Positions 1 through 9,497 of a stretch of 64,000 nt of DNA are shown piece after piece (within the stretch, counting starts at the first letter, position 1; each line of letters begins with the position of its first letter). Under the pieces are notes generated by a model. That model was given only the letters and a program-made list of their open reading frames with translations, made no database searches and was not told the DNA's origin. The position numbers and the translations under genes were made by a program. The DNA is from Peribacillus frigoritolerans (GTDB lineage: Bacteria; Bacillota; Bacilli; Bacillales; DSM-1321), in the NCBI GenBank assembly GCA_030562215.1, contig JAUPFL010000001.1, forward strand, positions 2,964,501 to 3,028,500, read 5' to 3'.

Positions 1-357
1 ACGGATTTCCTTTAAATATTGCTCGGATGCCGGTACCGCTTCCAATACCTCTTCCTCGTTCGCTTGTTTTTTTCTAATAAGAGAATTCGCTATCTTCATA
101 AACATGAAAATCGCAAATGAAATGATCAAGAAATCAATCACAGCTTGGACAAATTCACCGTATTGAACAACTGCTTTTCCAACTGTGAATGATAACGAAG
201 AAAAATTGACCCCACCTAATAAAATTCCTATTAGCGGTGTGATAATATTATTGACTAGTGATGAAACGATCTTTCCAAAAGCAGCACCCATTACAACAGC
301 TATCGCAAGATCGAGAACGTTTCCTTTGGTAATAAACTCCCTGAATTCCTTTATCAT
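1..357 (-). CDS. mscL: Large-conductance mechanosensitive channel MscL (3' end cut by window)
   Basis: Encodes the pressure-release channel of the cytoplasmic membrane that opens under osmotic down-shock. The minus-strand frame starts at 357 with [20 protein letters not shown], the conserved amphipathic N-terminus of the family, then TM1 (about residues 15-45, containing [11 protein letters not shown]) and TM2 (about 70-95, ending [10 protein letters not shown]), then a charged tail rich in Glu. The frame is still open at base 1 (119 codons), close to the usual full length of 120-150 residues, so only the last residues are missing. An AAAGGTG ribosome site lies 8 bases before the ATG. Apparently monocistronic. 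Confidence 0.95.
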   Translation of the reverse strand, partial: MIKEFREFITKGNVLDLAIAVVMGAAFGKIVSSLVNNIITPLIGILLGGVNFSSLSFTVGKAVVQYGEFVQAVIDFLIISFAIFMFMKIANSLIRKKQANEEEVLEAVPASEQYLKEIR

Positions 358-849
358 CGTAACTACACCTTTCTTTTTCAATTAATAAAAGCATATCAGA
401 AACATGGTGAAAATTAAATAGTGTTAAAGCATCCATAATTCCAAAGATAGGTCCATCCCCCGTTTAATCACTGATTCCCTTAATATAATGCAATGGCGGC
501 ACTCAAAGGAGAGAGAACGCAATTTTCGATACAAAAAACATTAAAGAGACGTTATAATAGCAGGTCTTAATGTAGAAGGACTTAAGAATGGTCATGGAAC
601 AAAGCAAAAAAGTAATTGAAGGTAGGGCGGGAACGACTAAGGTGTTAATTTTCAATGTCAGGTAAAGCCGTTTCACCAACTTGAGGAAGGGAGTGAATAT
701 AAATGTATTCGTTTGGCGATAATTATATTATTGTACTACCCCTAAGTGGTACTCCTCCATTGTTAAAAGCCCTTCTCTTAATTGAGAGGGGTTTTTTGTT
801 TTGGGATTTGTTAAATGGTTTTTGTTAATAGGAGGATTTTACGTTTCAT
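358..849. other. Intergenic region without a convincing gene
   Basis: About 490 bases between mscL and the small gene at 850. It contains one rho-independent terminator (768-802). A 42-codon reading frame from ATG 703 with a good ribosome site (ttgaggaaggga) runs straight through that terminator, so I do not call it a gene. No RNA fold was recognised. Confidence 0.5.
768..802 (+). terminator. Rho-independent terminator
   Basis: Stem CCCTTCTC/GAGAGGGG (770-777 with 784-791) followed by TTTTTTGTTTT. The same stem recurs almost unchanged at 1241-1278, flanking the small gene at 850. Confidence 0.75.
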
Positions 850-1226
850 TTGGAGAATGTTTTGACAACGGGGGTGGATAATTTGAGTCAACATTTTGAG
901 CAGGATTTATCTAGAGAGGATATTTTTAGGATGATTGTTAAGCACCTTGATGTATTTCCGTTGACTAGTCTAGAGGCTATCAGAGAAGTGATCAGGAGTT
1001 CATTAAATCAAAGAGGCTTGATAGGGGGATAACTAAACAAACAAGAGCCGCTACATATAACCGGAAAATATCAGACGAGGATATCCAATTAATAAATGAT
1101 TGTATTTGTGACCTTTTAAATAGCCGCGTTATCCAACCTGGTATTAATGAAGTCAATCAGGATTTACCATGGATTTCTGTTTCTGATAAAGAGAAACTTA
1201 AAACATTGGTGAACTCCCAATCTTAA
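850..1226 (+). CDS. Small hypothetical protein, probably one gene broken at a G run
   Basis: Not recognised. A TTG-started frame (850-1032, 60 residues, acidic, ending SSLNQRGLIGG) follows AGGAGG at 831-836. A second open stretch in another frame (about 1011-1226) codes for TKQTRAATYNRKISDEDIQ and ends DLPWISVSDKEKLKTL plus a few residues. One extra G in the GGGGG run at 1024-1028 would join both into a single soluble protein of about 125 residues. Both halves lie between matching terminators, which supports a single gene. Alternatively these are two overlapping small genes. The TTG start has a rather long 13-base spacing. Confidence 0.5.
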
Positions 1227-1240
1227 CTTTTTACATATAA

Positions 1241-1278
1241 AAGCCCTTCTCTAAATCGAGAGGGGCCAATTTTTATTT
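1241..1278 (+). terminator. Rho-independent terminator
   Basis: Stem GCCCTTCTC/GAGAGGGGC at 1243-1251 and 1258-1266, followed by AATTTTTATTT. It closes the small gene upstream and has almost the same stem as 768-802. Confidence 0.75.
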
Positions 1279-1344
1279 GAATTTATTAATCCATAATAGC
1301 AATTTTTTTAAAAATCATTATTTTTCTATATACTTCATGCTCAA

Positions 1345-2181
1345 TTAATTGTATGTTTCACCTGTAAGGTGGGATTCAAACATATCGATGATTTCAAGGA
1401 AACGTTCGGCCTCACGGAAAACGTGATCAGCCAACAGTGGATGGATAATGCTCTTGATTTTGCATTCCTCGATTAAATCCCTGGCGGTTTTCTTAAAGTC
1501 TCGAAGTGATATGACGGAAACACGGTTCTGATCTAGAAATTGATCCAAAAGAGGAGCGGTTTGAGATTGCGGTTTCATGGACTCTAAGTCTACAGCTTGA
1601 AAGACTAATTGATCAAAATCATTGCTGAAGTTACGCGCCATATCCACCAGCTTTCTTTCCGATGGATCAAGGAGATGTCCGATGAATTTTGCATGATCCG
1701 CCATGATCCTTAAAAAGAAAACATTTTCTTTGATGATCGCATCTGCAAGAGGTTTCAATTTACCCTCATTTAATTCTTTTAATCGTTTTCTAAAATAATT
1801 GGCTTCCCTGCTTGTATGGTCGACTAATAGCGGGAAATTGTTCGCACCAGGCAATTTACACGTGAGTATTAATCCCAATACTTTTCTTTTAAATAAAAAT
1901 ATGCCAGTAGCAGCTTGTTGCACTTCCGAGTTAAATCTTCTGATTTGTTCTGGATCAGCTTGATTTGTTAATGAATGGGATTGCTGTTCTATCCGTTCAA
2001 ATAAATGAAAAAACTGATTAGCTTCCTCAATTAGCTGTGTATCTTCACATCTAAAACCTAGTCTTAGAAATAACGAGTGTTCCTTCATTATTCTTGACCA
2101 AAAACGAATCTCATCCAAAGAGCGTGCAACAAACATTCCAGAGTTATTCCTCATGTTAGCTTCCTGCGTGTTCTCATTCAT
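1345..2181 (-). CDS. DUF2935 family protein
   Basis: A 278-residue soluble protein built of two similar all-helical halves, the organisation of DUF2935 proteins found in Bacillus and Clostridium. The first repeat starts at about residue 23 (SLDEIRFWSRIMKEHSLFLR) and the second at about 135-165 (ENVFFLRIMADHAKFIGHLL). Conserved Glu and His residues (EHS..., DHAKF, HPLLADHVFREAERF) fit the metal-binding helices known from a family structure. The function is unknown. The frame is intact, one of few long undamaged genes in this part. The start ATG follows AAGGGGG. No partner gene is evident. Confidence 0.85.
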   Translation of the reverse strand: MNENTQEANMRNNSGMFVARSLDEIRFWSRIMKEHSLFLRLGFRCEDTQLIEEANQFFHLFERIEQQSHSLTNQADPEQIRRFNSEVQQAATGIFLFKRKVLGLILTCKLPGANNFPLLVDHTSREANYFRKRLKELNEGKLKPLADAIIKENVFFLRIMADHAKFIGHLLDPSERKLVDMARNFSNDFDQLVFQAVDLESMKPQSQTAPLLDQFLDQNRVSVISLRDFKKTARDLIEECKIKSIIHPLLADHVFREAERFLEIIDMFESHLTGETYN

Positions 2182-2500
2182 AACTAATGCCCCCTTTTTA
2201 AAACAAATCCATCATTAAAAGAATATTAACGAGGGGGCATTAGTATTCTGCTCAAATTGCAAATCGAATCATTACGGATATCCTTAGCACCTCAAACCAA
2301 TGAGTTTTTTATTTTCTCTTGTAGGGGAAATATCGTGATTCATCCATCGTCCTTGAAGAGTAGCAAGCGTGCATTTTAGAGAGGAAGGAAAATGGATTTC
2401 GAACCGAAGGATATACAAAAATCCTGACCGATTTGAGTCTGAAACCGTACTTTCTAAGATCTTCTATAATACTTCATCAGGCACTCCAGGGCACTATTTA
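2182..2500. other. Intergenic region, nothing recognised
   Basis: About 320 bases between the DUF2935 gene (leftward) and the terminator of vmlR. It must hold the DUF2935 promoter on the minus strand, but I see no clear -35/-10 pair. The string GAGGGGGCATTAGT at about 2231 echoes the DUF2935 ribosome-site sequence at 2187-2199, a short local duplication. Confidence 0.4.
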
Positions 2501-2540
2501 AAGAACCCTTAGACTTAATTCATTCTAAGGGTTCTCGCAT
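2501..2540 (-). terminator. Terminator hairpin downstream of vmlR
   Basis: Perfect 10-bp stem GAACCCTTAG/CTAAGGGTTC (2503-2512, 2525-2534). It lies just beyond the 3' end of vmlR on the minus strand and is followed there by a short T-rich stretch, so termination may be modest. Confidence 0.6.
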
Positions 2541-2569
2541 TTAATTTATCAGTTTCATTAAGTTACATT

Positions 2570-2613
2570 TGATTTTCATTTGTCACAAAGTTGATTTTCA
2601 TTTGTCACAAAGT
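2570..2613. repeat. 22-bp perfect tandem duplication at the vmlR stop
   Basis: Two identical adjacent 22-base units (2570-2591 and 2592-2613), each containing CATTTGTCACAAAG. The second unit covers the last codons and stop of vmlR, and the first is a downstream copy. Replication slippage is the likely origin. The protein end is not lengthened because the stop lies inside the unit. Confidence 0.85.
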
Positions 2614-4234
2614 TCATTAATTTTTTTCGTAAGCTCATTAAACTTTTGGTCGAGTTCTGTGTACGCTTTATCGTTTGGAGTCATAAAGCTAAGTTTTCCC
2701 AAAACTTCTTGTCTTTCTGTTTCAAGCGTTAATCGAAGTTCTTCCAAATCATCTCTTTTTGGGGATGATTCATACAATTGTTTTTGTATGCGATTATTCG
2801 AAATGAGGAGTTTGCTGCTTGTCGTTTTTTCGAGAAAATATCGATCATGCGAAACGACGAGTAGCGTTCCAGTGAACTGTGCTAAGGTATCCTCAAGTTG
2901 TTCCCGTGAAGCTAAATCCAGGTGATTTGTCGGCTCATCCAAAATGAGCACATCTTTTTCCTCTAATATATATTCCATTAACTTACATTTGACACGCTCA
3001 CCCATACTCATATTCTTAATAGGTTCTGTCCAATGAGATGCCGTGAAGCCTAAATGCTTCATTAAAGTTTGAACGTGCCCTCTCGACTCGAAAGTTTCTT
3101 TATGAAATAGTTGGGCGGGTGCTAGTTCAAGCGGTAAATCAAACACTTCCTGCGTCAAATAGCCTATTTTTGCAGATGGTGAAATCCATACCTCGCCCGC
3201 AAAAAGTTTGATGTCCAAGAATTATTTTTAATAATGTTGTCTTTCCGCTGCCGTTGGGACCTATAATGGAAACCTTCTCACCATGCTGAACCGTGAAATT
3301 GACGTTTTTAAAAAGTGTTCGGCCGTTAAAAGTCTTAGTTAAATTCTTAACTTCCAAAAAACGTTTTCCCATCTTGTTTTTTGCATTAATTGAAAAGCGT
3401 ACAGTGTATTCTGGTTCAACAGGTTCAGTTTTTGCTTTTTCAAGCTCTTTTTCAAGACGCTTTTGTTTAGATTTTACCTGTGCATCCATTCGCTTTGCTT
3501 TTACACGATAGTATTCCTTAATCCCTTCCTTTTTCGTCGATTGGGAATGGGCTTTTTTGACCAAGAAGTGATTTCTTTCATTTGTCCCTCAATCCGTTCA
3601 ACCATTTTTTGCTGTTTTTCATATTCACGTTGTTGTGTAAGTCTTTTCTGTTTGCGAACCTCCATATAACTAGAATAATTCCCTCTGTGCTCAATTAGCT
3701 TTTTATCTTCAATCGACCAAATTTTCGTTGCTACAGCATCAAAAAATAACGATCGTGCGAAACAAAAATAATGGTACCTCTATAATTTTTAATTTGTCCT
3801 TTGAGGAACTCTAAACTTTCCTCATCAAGATGGTTCGTCGGTTCATCTAATAGTAAAAGGTCTGCATCCTTAGAAAGTCCTTTTGCTAGCCGGGCTTTCA
3901 GTTTTTCTCCTCCACTTAATCGTTGGAAGTCATGGCTTGGTACATGCATTTTATCAAGTAATTTAACTTCGGAAGGCGTCTTATCTTCTGTTGAATGGGA
4001 CTCTACTTCTTGTTCAACGATAAAAACCTTCACGTCTTGCTGCAGCCATTGGATTTGTCCATGTGCAGGCTCTAAATCATTATTAATTAATTGCAACAAC
4101 GTAGATTTACCGGCACCATTTTTGCCAATGATACCGATTATCTCCCCTTTTTGAACACTAGCATTAACATTTTCAAAAATGTTATGGTCCAGTACTCCAT
4201 AGCTGATATTGGTTAATTTTAATAATTCTTTCAT
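2598..4234 (-). pseudogene. vmlR: VmlR-type ABC-F ribosome protection protein, three frameshifts
   Basis: An antibiotic-resistance ABC-F ATPase. In B. subtilis VmlR removes lincosamides, streptogramin A and pleuromutilins from the ribosome. The reconstructed protein keeps both ATPase domains: Walker A GKNGAGKST with signature LSGGEKLKAR and DEPTNHLD in the first, then a linker with [20 protein letters not shown], then [17 protein letters not shown] and DEPTNHLD in the second. It follows B. subtilis VmlR almost residue by residue. Frame breaks lie near 3743 (T/G run after VSHDRYF), near 3556 (A run, one short) and near 3200 (T run, one extra). All three are homopolymer indels. The true start is ATG 4234, 10 bases after AAGGAGAGG; the upstream TTG is not needed. 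An attenuator leader precedes it. Confidence 0.9.
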
Positions 4235-4243
4235 TATGATCAA

Positions 4244-4431
4244 TCCTCTCCTTAAAGGGAGAATAAAAAAAATCCTCCCAGTTCATATGGAAGGATTAGT
4301 CGTACCTGTGCATTATCAAATAAGAGCTATTTTCATGATAGCTCTAAAATTTATAGAAAATGGGCAGACTAATCCTATTTTGTATGATTTGAAATATGTG
4401 ATTTCAAATTTTTAAAAATAAGATTAGTTAA
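4244..4431 (-). promoter_or_regulatory. vmlR leader: transcription attenuator
   Basis: Read on the minus strand, four segments can pair in order: segment 1 ACTAATCT (about 4430-4420), segment 2 AGGATTAGT (4376-4368), segment 3 ACTAATCCTTCC (4300-4289) and segment 4 TGGGAGGATT (4280-4271). Pair 3:4 is a terminator followed by eight T (4262-4270). Pair 2:3 (9 perfect bp) is the antiterminator. Pair 1:2 is the anti-antiterminator. A separate hairpin, AGAGCTAT/ATAGCTCT, sits between segments 2 and 3. Ribosome-mediated attenuation of vmlR is established in B. subtilis; this architecture fits it. Confidence 0.85.
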
Positions 4432-4449
4432 TCATCGGCCACCCATCAT
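4432..4449 (-). CDS. Candidate leader peptide of the vmlR attenuator (MMGGR)
   Basis: A five-codon frame ATG ATG GGT GGC CGA TGA ends at 4432, directly before attenuator segment 1 (4430-4420). A ribosome stalled here by an antibiotic would cover segment 1 and allow the antiterminator to form. An AGAAGGG purine stretch lies just upstream; it is too close to the first ATG and better placed for the second. This is inferred from position only. A shorter frame, ATG ATT AAC TAA, also begins next to it. Confidence 0.4.
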   Translation of the reverse strand: MMGGR

Positions 4450-4471
4450 CCCTTCTGATATTAATAAAATC

Positions 4472-4501
4472 AGTATAGCATAATATGATCGTTTTAAACA
4501 A
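4472..4501 (-). promoter_or_regulatory. Predicted sigma-A promoter of vmlR
   Basis: On the minus strand, TTGTTT (4501-4496) and TATACT (4477-4472) are separated by 18 bases and placed just upstream of the attenuator leader and candidate leader peptide. Confidence 0.5.
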
Positions 4502-4646
4502 AGGGAAGCGGCATAATACTATAAGATTTATAATTGTTTTAACTCAATCAAATACCTTATTATAAGGTGTACAAGGACTGAATACTTCCTGTGGAAACCA
4601 TAAACATTTACCACCCATAGGGTTGTTCCTTGAGGAGGTCATTAAT

Positions 4647-5416
4647 ATGGAATATATAAAGGGAATCGATGTTTCACATTGGCAAGGTGCTATTAATTGG
4701 GAGGAAGTTGCAAAGGCAGACGTGAAGTTTGTATTCATTAAAGCAACAGAGGGAACAAGTTATTCTAAGCTTTCCTATTTCAAAGAAAATGCACCACAAG
4801 CATTGGCAGCGGGATTGAAAGTCGGGGCCTATCACTATGCAAAGTTTGCAACTGTTGCAGAAGCAAAGGCTGAAGCTGCTTATTTTTTAGATTCTATCAG
4901 CTCTTTTGCTTTAAATTACCCTGTTGTCCTTGATCTTGAGGAAAATAAAAAAAGGCAAATAAAAAAACGCTAACCGATGCAGCTATCGCTTTTTTGGAAG
5001 CTATTGAAGAAGCTGGATATACGGCTATGCTGTATAGTGGTAAATACTTTCTCGAAAATGCCCTAGATGAATCAAGGTTAACGAACTACGCTTTGTGGAT
5101 TGCCAGATACAACAGCATGTTGGGACGTAGCACGGATATTTGGCAGCATTCTGATTCAGGTAAGGTAAGTGGGATCAGGACAAAGGTGGATTTGAACATA
5201 GCCTATAGGGATTTTACAGATCCAATAAATACTTTTAGGGCCCGCAACTCCCGTGCATTGAAAACAGAACCAGCCACAACGTATACTGTAAAAAAAGGTG
5301 ACACTCTTAGCTTCATTGCAAAAAATCATAAAACAACGGTGAAATCGCTTGTTAGTCTTAACGGAATTAAAGACCCCGACAAAATTTATATCGGTCAAAA
5401 ATTAAGGTTGAAATAA
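4647..5416 (+). CDS. GH25 lysozyme with C-terminal LysM, one frameshift
   Basis: A peptidoglycan muramidase. GH25 (Lyc-type) residues are visible: [14 protein letters not shown] at the start, [20 protein letters not shown] and the catalytic-strand VVLDLEE, then [18 protein letters not shown] and [12 protein letters not shown] LysM module (about 205-255, [30 protein letters not shown]) binds cell wall. There is no signal peptide, so it may be released by lysis or act in the mother cell. The frame breaks once, in the A7 run at 4961-4967; one more A restores 257 residues. The start is ATG 4647, 8 bases after GAGGAGG; an earlier in-frame start lacks a ribosome site. Confidence 0.88.
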
Positions 5417-5477
5417 AGGATCTTCTCATTACGAGAGGTACGAAGTATGGGGTTCTTTCAAAAGGTCAAAAAAAGGT

Positions 5478-5600
5478 AGATTGGAGCGGGTGTGCGAGAC
5501 GGGAAAAGCGGGTCCAGGGAGACCCCATAGGCGCAAAGGCGCAGGAGGCTTCCCGGAACGCCCGCGGAAAGCGAGTGCCTGGAGAGTAAATCAACGTTCA
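5478..5600 (+). repeat. GC-rich palindromic intergenic repeat, copy 1
   Basis: Begins GATTGGAGCGGGTGTGCGAG and ends with GAGTGCCTGGAGAGTAAATCAAC. It shares its core (GGGAGACCCC.CAGGCGC and GCCCGCGGAAAGCGAGTG) with copies at 12969, 46065, 47819 and 53281. It can fold into a long imperfect stem because the ends TTGATT/AATCAA are complementary. This is the bcr-like repeat class known from Bacillus genomes, and is non-coding. Confidence 0.85.
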
Positions 5601-5673
5601 AATTGTACAAATCCTTAATTTACTGTAGACAAACTCGGCTCTTCTCATTAAGAGGAGCTTATTTTAATGGATA

Positions 5674-5853
5674 TTATATTTCTTTAAGTTCGTCTATTGC
5701 TACGTCTGATCTTTCCTCTAATGGGCCTCTTAGATGTACTGTAGCCGTTCTTCCATCTTCATTTAAATTATCAATCCATACTGAAGTGCCATTATATCTA
5801 ACCTCAATGTCAGCTGATGAAGAAAGTATCTGCTTTACACGCTTAGCATCCAT
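5674..5853 (-). CDS. sspH: H-type small acid-soluble spore protein
   Basis: A 59-residue protein beginning MDAKRVKQILSSSADIEVRY and containing NGTSVWIDNLNEDGRTATVH, the pattern of the SspH family (MN.QRAKEI.........V.Y.G..V.I..V.E....A.V). H-type SASPs are made in the forespore under sigma-F/sigma-G and packed in the spore core. The ATG at 5853 follows GGGAGGG with good spacing. The frame is intact and ends at TAA 5674-5676; a GC-rich hairpin near 5636-5662 could terminate it. It strongly supports a spore-forming host. Confidence 0.85.
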   Translation of the reverse strand: MDAKRVKQILSSSADIEVRYNGTSVWIDNLNEDGRTATVHLRGPLEERSDVAIDELKEI

Positions 5854-6086
5854 ATAAATCCCTCCCTGTTAATTAGTCTTCCTATTATTTAGGAAAAGCC
5901 TTGATTTTATTCATTTGATTAATATTGCAACTAAATTATATAAGGAGAGCAATGATGTTTAACTTTCCACGTTATCCGCCGTAACTCTTTTTAATTAAGC
6001 TTGTTATGAAAAGATGAGAATTCTTAATCTTAAAAATATTGGATTTATCTGCTAGAATGGATAGGATTGTGAATAATTTTTTTGAG

Positions 6087-6968
6087 GTGATGAATTTTTA
6101 AAAAGCAGGCTTCTGGCAGCCCTTTTAATACTTATTTGCGCATCCGTACTATTTACATGCATGCAACAGCCAAGCGGGGCCAATGCCACCAAAATAAACT
6201 TAACATGAAGAAGCTCGACATTGATGAATTTTTGCAGAACGTGATGGAACTTTTATATTACGTGAAGTGAAAACAGGCAAGACTTTTATCTATAATAATG
6301 AACGTGCCGAACAAAGATTTGCGCAGCAATCGACTTTTAAGGTGCCTAATGCACTCATCGGATTACAGGTCGGGGCTGTAGAGGATGAATATGACATTAA
6401 ATACTGGGATGGTGTGAAAAGGGAAATTGAGATATGGAACCAGGATCATACGCTTGGGTCCGGTTTAAGGAACTCAGTTGTTTTGTATTATCAAGTAATG
6501 GCCCGCGACATTGGAGAGAGTTGAATGGAGGAATGGATTCATAAGATTTCTTATGGCAACCAAGATATTAGTGGAGGGATTGATCAGTTTTGGCTAAGCA
6601 GCTCACTTAAAATTTCTCCTATTGAACAAGTGGAATATATGGAAAATTTATACATAGAAAATCTTCCTTTTTATAAGGATATCATGAAAACCGTTAAAAG
6701 AATGATGATCCAGACTGAAGGGGACAACTATAAACTTTACGGAAAAACGGGGCAGGGGTCAAACGTTGGCTGGTATGTTGGTTTTATTGAAACAAAGGAA
6801 CTTGACTATGTTTTTGTAACGAATATCTCCGATACATCGGCAGACGCCAGGAACATCATGAAAGACATTTTACAGAAATACCATTTAACGTCAGATTGGG
6901 AATTAAGTTGGTGCTTTCCGAAGTGTGAAGATATAAATCCCGATTTTTCCCAATCGGATGAAGTCTAA
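6087..6968 (+). pseudogene. Class D (OXA-type) beta-lactamase, several lesions
   Basis: A serine beta-lactamase related to the class D enzymes of Bacillus (YbxI/BSD-1 group). Motifs survive: STFK active site (QQSTFKVPNALIGL, about 6330), SVV in the second motif (RNSVVLYYQ), YGN (ISYGNQDISGG), KTG (LYGKTGQGSNVGW). A lipoprotein-like signal segment (LLAALLILICASVLFTCM) is readable near 6105-6160. Lesions: the frame is lost just after the start, again near 6205 and 6232 (T run), and there is an in-frame TGA at 6522 between ARDIGES and MEEWIHK. The C-terminus after about 6900 also diverges. GAGGTG sits at the start region, but the start codon itself is uncertain. Inactive as written. Confidence 0.85.
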
Positions 6969-7161
6969 GCATAAAAGATATTATAGAGCTGACGGATGCT
7001 TTACTTTAAACAGGGAGCTGCATCGGTACCCTATTTTTATGAAGCTAATGGGACGGAAGGGTTGAATAAGGAAGTAGATAAGATGGGACAATATTGGAGG
7101 AGAAAGTGTTGTTGGGTTTGAAGTCATATACGCATTCTTATACATGCTTTTAGGGGGTATC

Positions 7162-7906
7162 ATGGAACTATCGTTATTATTGGAATATGGCTGGGTGTTA
7201 ATTATTCTAATTTTTTTAGAAGGTTTATTATCTGCTGATAATGCATTGGTTTTAGCCATAATGTCAAAGCATTTACCAAAAGAACAGCAAAAAAAGCGAT
7301 TAATATTGGGTTGCTTTTGGCTTTTATATTTAGGATTGGTGCAATCTTCATCATTTCGTACCTTTTCCATGTTTGGCAAGTTCAAGCCATTGGGGCTGCA
7401 TATTTGATTTTCATCTCATTAAAGCATTTATTAAAAAGGGATCACGGAGAAAAAGAAAAAAAGGGAAAAGCTACCGTATGACCGTTGCGCAAATTGCATT
7501 AGCTGATATTGCTTTTGCTATTGATTCAATTTTAGCTGCAGTCGCTCTTGTCATTGCCTTGCCAGATACGCCGATGGGTGATATAGGAGGTATGGATGGG
7601 GCAAAATTCATTGTTATTTTATTAGGGGCAATTGCAGGATTAATCGTCATCCGGTTTGCGGCAGGATACTTCGTTAAGATACTGACGGAGCGACCTAGCC
7701 TCGAAACGGCAGCCATGTTAATCGTTGGTTGGGTAGGGGTTAAATTATTAATGCATACTCTTGCGCATCCAGCCGTGCACATTATCTCTCACGAGTTTGT
7801 TGAAGGACCGATTTGGAATATAATCTTTTGGTCAGTCATGCTTCTCATTGCTATAGGCGGATGGTTTTTATCTGGAAAAACAGAGAAAAAAAGTGAAAGT
7901 AAATAA
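7162..7906 (+). pseudogene. TerC family membrane protein (YkoY/YceF-like), two frameshifts
   Basis: An integral membrane protein of the TerC family, whose Bacillus members YkoY and YceF help metallate exported proteins with manganese. The reconstructed sequence starts MELSLLLEYGWVLIILIFLE, has the family motif GLLSADNALVLAIM (acidic residues in TM), then AFIFRIGAIFIISYLFHVWQ, ALADIAFAIDSILAAVAL (second conserved acidic motif) and a C-terminal TM pair. Frames change in the A7 run near 7297 and again near 7470; both look like single-base losses. The start ATG 7162 follows GGGGG. I searched the upstream 190 bases for a yybP-ykoY Mn riboswitch and saw none. Confidence 0.85.
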
Positions 7907-7946
7907 AGTGAAAGTAAATTAATAAATGAAAAATTCAAGAAGATCA

Positions 7947-7980
7947 AAGACCGGAAAAAATTTTTCGGTCTTTTTTTTGG
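7947..7980 (+). terminator. Rho-independent terminator after the TerC gene
   Basis: Stem AAAGACCG/CGGTCTTT with an A/T-rich upper stem, followed by eight T. It may serve the leftward GAF-LuxR gene as well. Confidence 0.85.
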
Positions 7981-8073
7981 ATTATTCTACAATGCCCTTC
8001 TATATAGATTCCTTAATGTTGAAAATATGACAAATCGTCATAAAGATCAGTAAAGCTGTTGATTGATACAATT

Positions 8074-9212
8074 TTACTTCAATAACCCTAACCGAAAACC
8101 ATACACGACTGCCTGTGTACGGTTTTTAGCTTTAAACTTTGTCATTAAACTGCTTACATAATCTCTAACGGTATGCTCGCTTAATAGCAGCAATTCAGCC
8201 ATTTTTTTATTGTTATAGCCCTCAGCCAGTAAATTTAAAATCATGGCTTCCCGTTCCGTCAGTTGTATGTCGGTACCAATTGACACCTCATCATCTTTTC
8301 TTGATAAATATAAACCGAGCCGTTTTCCGACCTGTTCAAGTAAAGTCAGTTCATCTATTGAATAATCGAATTCCTCCCTAATTGATCAAAGGTCAGCCAG
8401 CCGAAGACTTGCTGGTCATAAACAATGGGTACAAAAATGACAGATGAAAGATTAAATAGCTGTATATGTTCCTCTTTAATGTGATTACGGGGATTCTTTA
8501 AAAATACCGGCTTTTTTGAATTGAATACCATGGATTGCTTGGAGCTGAGTTGCCCCCTCATGCTTTGAACTTTTGGCAGCTCCGATCCAATGGTGCCGTA
8601 AAATTGATTGGACCAAGGAATATAAGCATAAAAAACACATCTTTTATAGTTAAAGAACTCCTCACATTTTTTTAGGATAAAAGCAAAATCCTTAAATCCT
8701 GCCGAGTTAATTAAAAGTTCATCTAATCGGTCCAGTAACTGCAGTCTTTTAAGTTCTGCATTCTCTTGTTTGGTTTTGGGATGTTGATCCGGTTCATCGC
8801 CCGTCCACTTGTTATAGCAATGGATGAGATGAGAGAAAATGGATAATAAGAACATAAGAATGGAAAGCGGTTGGGCATGTTTCAGGTTTACCATTAAGGT
8901 AACAATCGACTTTTCAAAGATTAATCGGAACATGCTGAAATGAGTATCATTTAAAAGGGGTAAATGTGATTGAAGCCAAGTATCCAAATGCTCTTCGAAT
9001 GTGTCTTTTATGTCCTCGATATTTGGAGCGGATAAAAATAGTAAAAATGATTCCAATAATGTTTGTATCATCTTACGTTCAGGTTCTAATATGAAGGGCT
9101 CTAGATTCAAATAAATATTGATATTTTCTTCAATCTGTTTGTTATGACTTTTAATGAATAATATGTATTGCTGCAATGTTATTTCTTCATATGCATGAAA
9201 GGGATGAGCCAT
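8074..9212 (-). CDS. GAF domain LuxR-type transcriptional regulator, one frameshift
   Basis: A regulator of about 380 residues with a helical N-terminal region (1-165), a GAF-like sensor (about 175-285: FAFILKKCEEFFNYKRCVFY...SSVIFVPIVYDQQVFGWLTF) and a C-terminal LuxR HTH (LTEREAMILNLLAEGYNNKK...LSEHTVRDYVSSLMTKFKA). The frame breaks near 8378 at FDQLGR (AGGGAGG); one added base continues EFDYSIDELTLLEQVGKRL into the HTH. ATG 9212 has AAGGAG upstream. It is divergent from the SDR genes starting at 9498, which it may control, but no operator was identified. Confidence 0.8.
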
Positions 9213-9497
9213 GTGAATTCCTTCTCCTTAAAACAAAATACCCTATAAAAAGGGGGAACTAACCTTATTATTATACAGCACTTTATAGGATAGTAATTCA
9301 AATTGTAAGGAGTAAAATAAATGTATGAACACAGAATGAAGCTATTAGATGACCATTTTCTAATTCAATCAAGGATTTCAACATTGTAGTCAACTATTTG
9401 CTTGTATAAGAATGGTCGTCCAGGGAGAACCTCTAGGGATGGAGATTTCTGGTGCTCAAGGAATCTGTTGCGTAGTAAGAAAAGGAGATTTGGTAAT

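Noticed and set aside
703..828. 42-codon frame from ATG 703 with a good ribosome site
   Set aside because: It reads through the strong terminator at 768-802 and has no recognisable sequence.
6969..7161. Possible yybP-ykoY manganese riboswitch before the TerC gene
   Set aside because: Related genes often have one, but the conserved paired elements are not visible here.
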